DNA of 64,000 nt from Callipepla californica brunnescens. Taxonomy: Eukaryota; Chordata; Aves; Galliformes; Odontophoridae. The stretch is from contig JALIRH010000050.1 of the NCBI GenBank assembly GCA_023055505.1, positions 2,480,001 through 2,544,000 on the forward strand. The letters run 5' to 3'. The notes below the pieces were generated by a model, which was not told where the DNA came from, ran no database searches, and saw nothing but the letters and a program-made list of their open reading frames with translations. This document shows, piece by piece, positions 36,535 through 48,240 of this stretch (position 1 is the first letter of the stretch; each line of letters begins with the position of its first letter). The translations under genes were made by a program, and so were the position numbers.

Positions 36535-39500
36535 CTGTTGTATTTCACAGACTAATTTTTTTTGCAATTACTTTTTCAACAGTTTGTATATTTACTATTT
36601 GACAGTTAGTGTCTTAACTGTAAAAAATCATCATAGAGAGCTGGACAAAAGGCAAAGTATTACTTTGAAGTAGACAGTTTTCCCCCAGTGTCCTATTTGG
36701 AACAGTGACGTAGTTTATAATTTACTTCATTTTTTACCCCTTACATCTTGCTCATCATTGTCATTCATTTCACACAAAAAAACCCAAATATCTGCAAGCA
36801 GTAATGCATACACCTTCTGAAAGGAGCTAGAAAAATAGGTACCTGGTATTTACTTTTTCTGAGGCACACAATTTTGTTGTTGGGTAATGTCTGTCTTTTG
36901 CCTCTGGACTCAAATGAGATGGTATTGCACAGTAGTTTAGGTGGCAACTCCAAAGTGAAGGTAACATGAACTACTGTATTACAAGGCCTATTTTAACCCA
37001 TTTAAGCTTCCAAGGGTGAGGAAAAGTACAGTTAAGCTGTTATTTCTCATTATTAGTCTTAGATCAATGTTGGACTATTTTGGAAAGGTCAGAGAAAATA
37101 AGGGGAGTCATTTTTGAATGATGATATTATGAAAAATTTACATTTCAGTTTTATGAAAGTGTTGCGACCTTTTTTTGCTCTCCTGTAACTCAAAAAAAAA
37201 TTTGGTGTTAAAAGTTCAAGCTTGTCACGCAGTTAATCCTTGATGAGAACAATTGCATGTGGCATGTCTGAGCAGATCTGATTCAGAAACAAAAGTTACC
37301 TTAGATCTAATTCGTTAACTCTTTCATCTTTAGTAATCCTTCAGGAAGCAGCTCCAGATGATTGTGTGTGGCATCCATAACAACATAAGCATTTTTCTTC
37401 ATCTTCCCCAGTAATTCTGTTCTATCTTGCTCTGAGTTTAAAATGGTAGGGAAAGGAAACATTGTTGTGTTTCCTTTGTGTATTGTCACATGTCAAATAA
37501 TTCAGTTGTATTTTACACATTTGATTTTCAAAGTATATTCTAATGATAACATACACTTACCAGAATACTTTTTGTGATATTTTCAAATAAGACCTAGGAT
37601 TATACCAAATCAGAAGATTATTTTCTTCCTCTTTGAAGCATACCTAGATGTTTGACTCCCACAAATATGGCTGAACATAAGAATGTGTGAGAAAATATTG
37701 AGCCTGGAATAGGATTGTGGATCCACTGGAACCATATTAGGACAGTTTTTAAAAAGAGATATTTCCAGATTGCCAGTGGCTGGGCTGGCTTTTTTTCCTG
37801 TGTTTTGGTCATTACACCTTGGGATGTTTGCTTACATACCATTCAAAAATCCCTTCATGGCTGAACATGAAGAGAATTTCTTTTTTATCTGCTCACACAT
37901 TAAAGAGCAGAGACAGAGATGTAATACGGAATCTGTTAATAGATCCAAACTAGATTTTAATTTCTAAATTTAGGAGAAAACAACAATTTGTGAGTCTTTT
38001 AAGCAAAGAGAAAACCAACATACCCTTTTGTGTACATGATTTTTTCTTGGAAGACAACTTGTTCTCTTGTTAAATTTCATTCTCTTATCTCAAGTCTCTG
38101 AAACAGTGTATGCCTATCCTCAACCTATTGCGTTCCCATAGAACCATGCTGGTGTGAGAGTAATTCTTTAGTCCATATTTGTTTCACATCCTTTGATTCC
38201 AAACCCGCTGTCTCCAGCGCAGTGTTGTCTTTCCTCACTGACTTCCTTGCGAGAAAAAATAGTGATTATAGCGATCTTCCAACAGATAGGAGAAAAAAGA
38301 ATCCAAAGCACAGGGAAACCTTGGAGTGATGTTGCAAGTGTTTCCGATCAGTATTGTAATGAAATCATTTGATATTATTCTTTAGTGGCACAGCAGTGAT
38401 CCAAAATTTTATTTAGAGGATATGGCAGAATAATACCTTTCAATACATGTTCCTAAAGTAAACCATGGCACAGATTTGTAACTTTCTCCAGGTTAAAAAA
38501 AAAAAAAAAGACACCAGGGTGATGAAATATGCTGACCTAATTCATATCGTGGAACAGTTTGACATAATAATTTCTTCATGAGGACTTTGAGAATAGAAGC
38601 TTAGAATGGTTATTGTTGAGTACACTACCTAGAGTACACTGTTCATTTATAAACTATATTTAAATTTCTCTGAAAAGCAAAAAAGAGTCTGTTGTTTCTT
38701 CTGCTGGTCAGCACTGTACCTATTTACTTATGTGGATTACTTTTATGTGAATAAGAAATAAACAAAAAGTGCTGCAGTATCAATAGTTATTCCTAAATGC
38801 TCAAGTGTGCAATAAATGTAACCATTCCTTTTATATTTAAATTAGTTATTTGATATAAATCAACAAAACTCAGTGGCAAAAGCTGACAGCTCCGTGCATA
38901 ATGCTGTAAAGAGAATGATTTCTGAAATATTTACTGTATCTATAATTTTTTTTACATGCTGGCAGAAAAAGATACCAACTGAGTAGCCCATACATGTATA
39001 TTTTGTCTATTTTAATTTGCAGCATTTTAATCCTCAGAGCAGCTCACTTTTTCTTCCAGTAGACTAAATAAGAAATCTATGATTACTTACAGAGTCCTTA
39101 ACAATGGGAGACTCCATTAAGCATGCAGAGAAAACAAATGCAGCCCATGAATTTAATTCTAGTTTTCATTATCTTTTATTTGTGTATCACACCCTAAAGC
39201 TGTCGATTGTATTCTCATATTCATCTTTTCAGCACACTGTTTGGAAGCAAAGGGGAATTCATGGGACAACTCAGTTGTTACTTCATTTTATATGAGAAGA
39301 AATCCCTATAATTTCAGAATGAGAATATTTTAGGTTACTAATATATTTTTAGAATATTTTTCACTCTGGGAAGGTCTTAGCTCCTGACTGCCAATTAATT
39401 GATTATTATTAAATGCAGTACATATTTTATGTGTGGCAAAATACCATTAAGCTGAGAAATCTCGGTAACAACTGAACCTACTTCAGTGTAATGTCTCAAA

Positions 39501-39711
39501 TTATGTTAGGAAATATTCCTTGTTCGCATAGTGGTATATTTGGCCTCTGTTCAACCTCTTGCAAACCATTAAGAATGCTTTTTTTCCCCTCCTTTATATG
39601 GTCTCCTTCTTACATTATTTTTCCTCTGTTTGTTTACCCAAGAGATAGCTTGACATAGATGCAGCATCTGGCTTCTCTGAGGTCCTGCTTTTTGCGTTTT
39701 TAAGCTGGATT
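36535..39711. other. Non-genic AT-rich DNA
   Basis: No gene or named repeat recognised. Short A runs occur near 37192-37201 and 38493-38508. Confidence 0.5.
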
Positions 39712-39824
39712 GACTGAAGCAAAGGGAAGCTGAATGACTTGCCTGAGGTTGGCTCAGTGGGGATTAGAACCAAGAATCCTCTTGCCCACAGCTGTTTGCT
39801 CTGAACAGTAAACCTCCCTCCCTT
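39712..39824 (+). mobile_element. MIR / CORE-SINE-like relic
   Basis: About 110 bases resemble the second half of the mammalian-wide interspersed repeat (tRNA-derived SINE). The block 'tgaagcaaagggaagctgaa' followed by 'tgacttgcctgaggtt' (39714-39750) parallels the MIR core and 'aacttgcccaaggtc' region. 'ggattagaaccaagaatcc' (39761-39779) parallels the MIR 'ggattcgaacccagg' segment, and 'gctctgaacagtaaacctcc' parallels the 'gctcttaaccactacac' part. Order and spacing are conserved over the whole length. The tRNA-like promoter half is absent, so this is a truncated fossil. MIR-class elements are known at low copy in birds and predate the amniote split. A related CORE-SINE family is possible. 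Confidence 0.68.
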
Positions 39825-41519
39825 CATATTACTTCAGCAAACCAAAGGGGCACAGCTCGTATTTAGTTTATTTTATGACTTATTTCTAATAATTAGTTTT
39901 GATTCCTTTTTTTTTGTTTGTTTGTTTGTTTGGATTTTTTTTCTGAGGAAATTGTTCCTGGTCTGACCTTTTTTGGAGACAGAACATAAATCCTCTTATG
40001 GAGTTCTTATTTCAATTAGCTTTTGTCTCTTCAAGGAATGTGATATATCATGACATTAACAAATCAGTTTTCTTTTATTATACCTTCATATATAGTTATG
40101 AATGGTTTTGTCAGTGCTCAAATCTTACGATGAATGGCCAAATAGATGTCTGAAAAGGGAGAACACCCAAGAAATATGATTTTCCATAACCTAAGTGACA
40201 CTTTATGGTAAATATGACCGTATACACGTACATGCACACATGAGCACATCTAAATACATACATTTATGTAAGCATATACCTTTGCACACCTGCACTCCTG
40301 TAGCATATTGCTTTTTGAAACCTAGTTTTAGGTATAAGGCAATGATTATGCTGGATGTTAAAAGAAATGATTCCAATATGAAACTTGTTTCCCCAGTACC
40401 AAGACGTGAGGCTTATAGCCAATGGGACAGTCCCAAGGACTTGATGGTTTGCTTGTGATGTTTCAAGGAACTGCGGGGTTTCCAGTAATACCCTAAAGCA
40501 GAGTTTTCCCCCTTGCTAAGAAAATCCCCAGTGCTGGGAATGCACTTGTAAAAATTCATGGTTTCTAGATGCTATATTAGAATCTAGAGCCAAAGCTGTG
40601 ACTGAGAGAATTTTTCACAGATCTTTCAAGCCATATTTTTTCCAGTGATGTTATAGTCACAGTTGTTTTTCCAATTCTGAATGCATAATTAAAGTGCAGT
40701 TTTCAGATCTGGTGGTGGAAGACACGCTGGCCTTGAGGGATTAGTAATTACGAAGAGATTACTAATCTATTATACATGATAGTAGGAAGAGGTGAAAATG
40801 AGGAGTGAAAGCTGAAGGACATCAACCTAAAGTCAAAGAGTAACAAGGAAGTGCACAAGGTCAGACTATGCTGTGTAGGATTTCCTTGTCATCTCAAACA
40901 AAAATACATTAGTGGTATATAGAATAAAACAAAGCATTCTCTGCTTTTCTTGTTTCCTCTTATGCCATAAGCCTTCTGTGTTGAGAAGACTTGTTCTCCT
41001 TGGCAGAGGACGAAAAGTGTGCATCATATTATGTATGTTAGTCATATTTCTTTATAGATCAAGCCCTAAGCAGGCTATGCAGCCTAAAAAGGGGGGGAGA
41101 TTTGTGTTCTCTTGATAGCAGAAGGAGAACAAAGCTGTATTTGCATTAATTTTGGAAGTGGACATCTCAGCAACCCTGAACGTTGTTTTATTCCTGAATT
41201 TCATCACATTGCAAAATCTGGAAGCGTCTTTCAGCTCTTCAGGTTTGATATGTTGCCTGTCTATATCTCGTTCCTGTATGAAAGACCAGCAGGCAAACTT
41301 TCTGCCTTGGGAGTATGTTTTACATGAAAATGAAAGCCAAGTTCATGAGCTAGGTGGGAACTGAAGCGCCCATTCGAAGTTTCTTTTATCTGAACTGTAA
41401 GTACTGTAGACACTAGAAGTGTATCACTCACACTGCAGTGAGTCAGGAAATCCCTTATGCAGTTTTTTGAGACTTCTTTGAAATATAGAGAAATATTCCC
41501 AATGATTTTCTAGTTCAAT
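39825..41519. other. Non-genic DNA
   Basis: No gene recognised. T-rich plus (GTTT)n lies at 39907-39933, and a degenerate CA/TA-type stretch at about 40222-40295. Short frames are judged spurious. Confidence 0.5.
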
Positions 41520-41866
41520 AGGACATTTCTTAGCAAAATGAAGAAAGGAAACAGAGTCGGAAACAAGTCTAATTGGTAAATAATTCAGTAAATTAGCATC
41601 ATTCTGACCAATTCAAGTCTACTCCAGCTTGTGAGGCTTAAGGGAGACCAGATGGTGGGTAGTGCATTGGAAGTTATCCAAAATTGCTTTTGAGTTAATT
41701 GATATAGTGGAGGAGAGATCTCTGGAGAAGTATATATCCCCAGGTAGTTGATTGCTTTGGAATTCCAACAGAGAGGAAATGTGTCAAAAATGAGAAGGGA
41801 AACATAAGTTATGGAGTGGTTATATCTAAGGGTTGGCCCAGTTAATTTGTAGGCAAGCATGCATGA
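41520..41866 (-). mobile_element. L1/Tx1-type LINE ORF2 fragment (reverse-transcriptase C-terminal side)
   Basis: The - strand frame ending at 41585 is open for 111 codons, and its peptide reads like the segment just after the palm domain of L1-clade reverse transcriptases. In order it has a 'YKLxxP' stretch corresponding to the usual 'YKxNWxKSE' motif, then FPLCW, INYLGI, SPEIS, LYQLTQ, a tryptophan-containing PTIWSPLSLTSW (compare the family pattern W..LPLSWxGR), and RLELVRMMLIY (compare GRI..VKMxILP). After one stop, IIYQLDLFP continues in frame, corresponding to 'LYLFQTLP'. Upstream on the - strand lies the poly(T) made by the A18 run at 41866-41883, beyond which homology is not visible. 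It is non-functional: no catalytic box and no endonuclease. Subfamily is uncertain. Confidence 0.6.
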
Positions 41867-41883
41867 AAAAAAAAAAAAAAAAA
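41866..41883. repeat. Poly(A) run, 18 A
   Basis: Homopolymer bordering the L1-like relic on its 5' side (relative to the - strand). It is therefore not that element's own tail. It may mark the end of another insertion or simply be a slippage tract. Confidence 0.9.
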
Positions 41884-42400
41884 GAATAATTGTGCTGAAG
41901 AAGGAACATGTGATTGTCATAGAACTGAAATGAACTGAGGAAATAGCTTATTTACCTTCTGTATGTCATGTATTTACACTTTTTATCTGTGGTATATTGT
42001 ATAGAAGAAGTAGAATATGTCTTTTTAACTTGAACCTGTGAGTTTTCATCAAAATGGCAATGATGTAGCTGCTAACCATACATTGTTACATTCTGCTAAA
42101 TGAGAGTGTCCATGTACTAAATTGGAACTCTCACCGGAGGTTGTTTGAAATCTATATAAAATAGATCAAATGAAACTGGAAAAGTAATTGATAGCTACAG
42201 CGAAACTGAAAGTGAATATGAAACTTAAAATCGCAGTGAATCATGACTTACATGATGAACATTCGCTCCTCTCCGTGGCCTTCTAATTGAGTGCCTTCAG
42301 TCAGCACGCTTGATGAGCAATGAATCCACTCCAGCCATGTATCTGACATCACAATGAATCCTTAACAGACACAGAGCATCTTTGGTGGCTTACCTTAGTG

Positions 42401-42705
42401 TTCTTTTTACTTTTCCTCTGTTCCATTGCCTTTTTCCTTATTTTTTCCATATCTTTCAATTTCTTTACCTCTCTCTCACCCTTTCTTTTTCTCTCATTCA
42501 TTCTCTTTCCCCTTTTTCTTTCTTACTCCATTTTCTTTTTCTCCTCTTGCTCTCTCTTCCCAGACCTCTCCCTGTTCCTCTTCCTCTTATTCTCCCTTTC
42601 TTTTTCACTCTCATTTTTTTTTGTTTCTCTTTTCCTCTTCCATTTTTTTCTTCTGTTCATCTTTCATTTTTAGGCTTTTTTTTTTTTCCTTTTCGTTCCT
42701 CCTCC
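42401..42705. repeat. 300-bp polypyrimidine-rich strand
   Basis: The + strand is almost entirely C and T for about 300 bases with only scattered A/G. Because pyrimidine-only DNA contains no stop codons, all three + frames stay open (42382-42723, 42398-42673, 42426-42737), giving F/S/L/P-rich peptides that are not genes. Such tracts can adopt intramolecular triplex (H-DNA) and stall polymerases. Confidence 0.95.
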
Positions 42706-45700
42706 AAATTATATTATACTTGATGATATTCATCTAGTTCTCAATGAGATGAATCTTTCAAAAATTTTATTGATTTCATTTTGGAACTGTTTCAGCTAGC
42801 AGACTTAACCATTTTCCATGCTTTTATTTCACATGATCTTTTTCAATCTTTTTACTGTACATACCATTAAAAGAGCAGTCTATGTGACCTTTTTCTTTGG
42901 GGTTAATAAAGAATGCAGTTTCATAAGCTTGATTCAATTTCCTTTATGTGAGCATGCTGAATAAGTGACCATTATAGTATTTGTCTGGTTTTCCATGCTA
43001 CAGTGTGCAGTTACCAACCTTTTATATGAATGACCACATCTGGTGTGCATTTGGCCACGTAAGGTGAGACAAAAGCGAAATAGATTTTCCTTAGCATTAA
43101 ATCAAATTTCCACACAATGTACTCTCTAATGTGGATCTCAAATGTATCAGGTCATATATTATTTAGCTGCATTGCATTCTGTGCTTTTTTTAATTCCATC
43201 CCACATATCCAGTTTTAATAAATGCATGAGTAGATGCAATATTCCAGCATTATATCTTAGAAATTCAACACTTTCAACAAATTCTTCAGACTTCAAAGAA
43301 TTTAATATTAGTATCGTAAAAGGTCTTTTGAAGAATAATACTGGAACATAAGAAAAATGACTGCTTGAGTGTGCCCCATCATTTTGAAAGTGTTTTATTG
43401 CTTTAATTTCCTGTCTTACTAAAGTAACAAGCAGAATAATAGAAGATATACTGTAAGAGAGTTTGCAATTTATTAGAAGGCTTGAGTTGGTTGAAGACTT
43501 TATGTGATGCGGGAAAGAAAACCTCTGTTTAGCTGAAAAATGGAGACAAGCCACAGCATCAATGTTGCAGCAGCTTTAAATGGAGTACTGTCTTTGACTA
43601 CTAAGTTGTCTCCACAAGCCCAGTATGTTTGAATGGGATAATTCTGTAAGAACAGGGCTCATTTGCTGCTCGATGCCTGTAGATAAGTTCCTGAAAATCT
43701 CATGTCATTTCATCCATGATGAGTACGTAAGTTGCTGTTGTTATTTGAGTTACATAGAACATTGCAGCTGTATTGATCCATAATGTGGATTTTCATTTAT
43801 ATATTGTAGTTCTACAATATGACTAAATTATTTGCCAATCTCGTATAGACAAAGGCTAAACCATGGTAGGTTTTCTTAGTAACTCTTACCTGTCTTAATG
43901 TTTTTAACGTAAATGTTGGGAATTCATCCCACAAAGGAAAAGGTAAAAATATGTTTATCCATTTTAAAAGTGTAGAAATGAAAGATGAGAAAGTAACTAA
44001 CTTGTAAAAATATGATGTAAGATTACTTCATAAGTACCTATTTCCCTTGAAGGAGCAGTTGCTCCCCTTATTGCTTCCCTGGAAGATCCAGTTGCTTTTT
44101 ACACTGTGTGTAGCAAGATATTCAGGCATCAATCTGTAGGCTTGTGATGGAAGATACATGTTTATCAGTGCGAAGCAAGAAGTACAAGAATCACAAGGGT
44201 TTCTTAATCCCATCACTGTTCTGTTACTGAGGGATTACTAAACAGCTGGTTGCAACAGATTGCTTGGTATTTTCAGAAAACAAAATAAGGTATGTAATAA
44301 TGTGTGTCCAATCCCTTTGAAACAACAGAAAGAACACTCTAGGATGAGATTTTGTTGATAATTCTGTTTTAATGGATTGCAGGTTGTGTGAATTTGGGTG
44401 TTTCTTGTATTAGTGAGTTATTGAACGATAACCATTCTGCTTTTCAGCTGAGACACTCCTAGTGATGTTGTGAGAAGGGCAAATACTGTAAGTTCATATA
44501 GTAGAAATCTTAACTGTAAAAGCTCATATGTTTAACTAGCGTATTGGGCTCCTAGGGGCTCAAGTACAAGCAAACGCCCAAATATTACTGGTGTCCTCAG
44601 TTATCTAAGTAAGTCTTCCAAAGAATGATGATTTGCAAGCCTTATTGCTAACTGAAGCGCAAAAGATTTCCTCTGGGCTTGCCACAGACAATCCTCAGGC
44701 ACATTAGAGGAGTCAACTAGAGTTAGTTCAAAGTGAATTGCTCCATTTTAATCACGGTGACTTTAGCCTCTCAGTCAATATGCTGTAATGGCATATTGTC
44801 AGTATTTTTTTATTTTTAAATGACAAGCTTGGTCACTTTATTTTAAGGTATATTTTAGAGTGTTCACGAGGTTTATAGATTAAACAGCTCTTCAAAGAGA
44901 CTCTCTGTCTTGCTTTACAGCACTGAAATTTTGTATTGCTGTTATTTCATCACCTTGAACCAGCTCTTAGTTAAAATACGTCGAGATGCTTTACATCTGA
45001 ATGAGTTCTTAGTATGATATATAACCAATTATGCAGCTATAACGAGTTCAAATTTTAAAAACCAAATAAGAAATGTTGCACTGAGGATTACTAAAGACTA
45101 GCATTACCCTCTCATCATGTATTTGCAAATAGGAAAACACGTATGTAACAGTAGTCTGCACAAATATTACTGTCATTAAGTTAAAAAATTCAGCAATTTG
45201 ATTACTTTAATACTTTAGCTAATTAACTCTGAAACCTTGGAGGGTTTTATGCATTCTCTAAAGTCAGTGTCAATTTCCTATACGCTCGGATCACTTCCTA
45301 AAAGCTAAGTTGTTCAGGATACCAAATAATAATTAATGAACAAAAACTACAGTTCTGTTCCCTGTCAGATGTTTTTGTTTGTTTTTTTTTTTTTTTTCCT
45401 CAGCACACCTGAGACACGCTGTTACTACTTTTATTTCTGTGTAACTGATTAATGTACGCTGAGTCTTCCAGGGAATCTACTGCGTTTTTATCAGTTTTTC
45501 AAGAGTTTTAGGAACCTTCTGGCCATATGGAACTAGATGCAGAATCCTTCCCATTCCCAGACCTGACTGAGTTTTGTAAAGAGTAAAGGAACAGGCTCCT
45601 CAGTAGTAAAATCTCTTCTGTATGTTTTGTTAATACAAGTTGTAAAACTACTGATGATGATGATCTTTCCCCTTAGACTTTCCTGTATTTATGTCTCTTG

Positions 45701-48220
45701 TCCAATAACCACAGGGATCATTGAGGTGTATTTTATCTTCATTTTAGCCCTCTTGATATTGTTTCAGCCCAAAGGGGAAATCAAATGAGATAGAGAAGAT
45801 GCTAACTCACACAACTCTCAGGTCATTAACAACTAATTAGAAACAGCTTAGAGATCTCAATCATCCTTTAGGTAAGATGTGAGGGGGGAGATCAGAGTAC
45901 ATTTAACATCTTCACTTCCCTTTATTTTTTCCAGACAGAGGCCAAGCTTAGGTTTCTGACTTAAGATCTCCTCTTGTTTTTGTTTTGATTTTTTTTTTTT
46001 TTTTTAACAAAACGAACATATATTTGGAGGTGACAGAATAGGTGAAGTGCCAAAACATAATGAGATGGTAAAATAATTATTCTAAACCTTAGATTGAGGT
46101 CTTTCTAGTATGATTTGGTTTAATGTGATTTAAATTGGAAGATTTACTGAGCACATATATACAACTACCTGAGATACTTCTTCATCTTGCATTTTTACAT
46201 ATTGTGAAAAAGAAAGCCAATAGTGAATATAAAGTTTGTAAATCTTAAGATAATCTCAGCTGTTACAGCTGAAGGTTGTAATGGGAAATACCTTTGCTTT
46301 CTTTGGAGGATGGATGGGTTTGTGTCAGTATAGCTTGTGTAGATCTACAGTATGCTTGTTTTGCCTCCCAAATGTGCCAGGGTTTTAGGTCACTCCATGC
46401 ATATCTGAAGTTCTGCTAACAGGTCATGTGTCCAGTAGAATTAGAGGGACCGTACCATGTTATACTTTCACATAAACTCTCTCTGCTGTTGAAGGGCTGT
46501 GGGAAGCAAGAGGGGCTTGCCTTCTTGTAGTCCCCAAACCACACAGCTCCACGTGCTTAGGATTACTTTGGGGAAAACTACTGACTCCAAATGCCAATCA
46601 CTGACAAAAGGTGCAAAACTAATAGCTTGATCTGTCCTGAAAATAAATATATAAATAAAATAAATAACCTGACTGTATAATTAACAATAAACTTGTATTT
46701 TGGACAAAGTTATCCTTTTCTAGAGCAGCATTGCTTTCAATCATAAATGTGTTCACCTAGTTCTACATTATTTAGGGGCCCATTAAGTAGAATTTGTCCT
46801 CTGTGGTGAGACACTGACTGGTATTCCAGCTAGCCAGTGCCAGCATGCTGGGAAACCGCAGAGTAGTCTATATTCCAGGTTTGTTCAATCAATAGGCTTG
46901 GAACTCTTTTATATGAGGACTGTTGATAGTACTGGGATAAAAAATACAACAGATTTAGGAAGCCAGTTCAGTCTTCTTATATCTTCTCATACATACATGT
47001 AAATTTTATCTAAACTTACATTACTCAGTTTCTTCTGTTGACCTACAATAATTTCTGGAGCTTCCTTTGCCTTTTTTTTCTTAATCACATTCATTCATTA
47101 TTTGTATTTTGCATCTATGACTTGTTTTTCAACTACAGAAGATGTCATAAAATCATGAGATTTTTAACTTCCTCTCTACCACAAGCTGTATTTCACTTTC
47201 TACATCATCATTTCTCTTACTAGAAATTTTCTGTATCTCCAGAAATTCTTTCCTTTCTGCATAACTGTGAATCAACTGGTTTCCTTCCTAAGATGATTTT
47301 TTAGCAGGTTTAGTGTTTCACTGTTGGAGAACAGTTGCAAATGTTAACAGCTCCCTTATATTATGAGTTTGTATTATGATCTAATACATGTTGCAACATA
47401 TTCTTGCAGCACTTGCAACTATCAGCAGTTGATCCACACTGAGAGAGACCTCCAGATTTGCATGCTTTCATGGTCTGTATGTAGAATGATTCTCTAAATC
47501 ATCCTAAGTTTTTTAATGCATTTGTTGCTAAGAATTAATGGATTCTCATATTGAGATGCATGTCATCTAGTATTCCCTCTCCAAAAATAAGACAATTTAG
47601 AGGTCTTAGAGAAAGGTGCAATACTTTGTGCATAACAAACTCAAAACTTTTCCAATTCTTAGAGGTTATTTTCAATATATTTTGCATTTGTTAATTTATT
47701 TTGAGGGATTTTCTCATACTCTATTATTGTGACTTACAGATAGATATAGAAGATTTGATAGGTCAAACCCCATTATCTTAAGGTTGTCTATTCAGTAACA
47801 GTATGTAAATATTATTTAAATTAATTAAAAAATGTAATGTTTTCCATTGTCTGACTTAAAATTGGGCCCTCATACCCAAGGTAATGAAAGAGTGCTTTTC
47901 TGGCCAGCACCCTGCTTATGAACGTGTATTGTTTTAGGAATGGCTTTAAGCTTCCAAATTTAAATGTAACGTGGAACCAAATACAGCATAGCTGTGTGCT
48001 TCTTTCCTCAATCTCTTCACCATGGGAAAATATGAAGCAACATTTTGCAACAATCTTGGGAATACAACACAGATGTGTCTGGGCTGACTCTGCAGAAAGC
48101 CAGCACAGTCCAGTACAGAGCACCACTTTGACCACAGTTAGCTGCACAAAAAGGACCAGTATATTTGCATGGATTTGCACAGCTCTCACCAGTTCCACCA
48201 ATCGAGTGGTCTGAAAACTT
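42706..48220. other. Non-genic AT-rich DNA
   Basis: No gene or named repeat recognised. The 131-codon frame at 43159-43554 (-) is the longest in complex sequence but has no domain I know. A small perfect palindrome lies at 43801-43820 (arms ATATTGTAG and CTACAATAT). T-rich runs lie at about 45379-45397 and 45990-46005, and TAAA-type repeats at about 46641-46668. Overlapping - strand frames at 47821-48232 are treated under findings. Confidence 0.5.
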
Positions 48221-48240
48221 CAAAACAAACAAACAAACAA
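48221..48240. repeat. (CAAA)n short array
   Basis: About five CAAA/AAAC units. Another array of the same motif lies 600 bases downstream at 48835-48859. Confidence 0.85.

Noticed and set aside
36171..36602. 143-codon + strand open frame with repeated FILFY
   Set aside because: The long part is the ATTTT microsatellite read in frame; the rest has no recognisable domain.
39761..39779. tRNA T-arm-like 'ggattagaaccaagaatcc'
   Set aside because: No cloverleaf or acceptor stem can be built; it fits the MIR-like SINE better.
40222..40295. Possible CA microsatellite
   Set aside because: Too degenerate to call; only scattered CACA/TACA units.
42382..42737. Three overlapping + strand frames of 91-113 codons, hydrophobic and serine-rich, looking like membrane proteins
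   Set aside because: All come from the same pyrimidine-rich tract, which cannot contain stop codons; being open in all three frames shows it is composition.
43159..43554. 131-codon - strand frame
   Set aside because: No domain, signal peptide or family resemblance; length is within chance for 64 kb on six frames.
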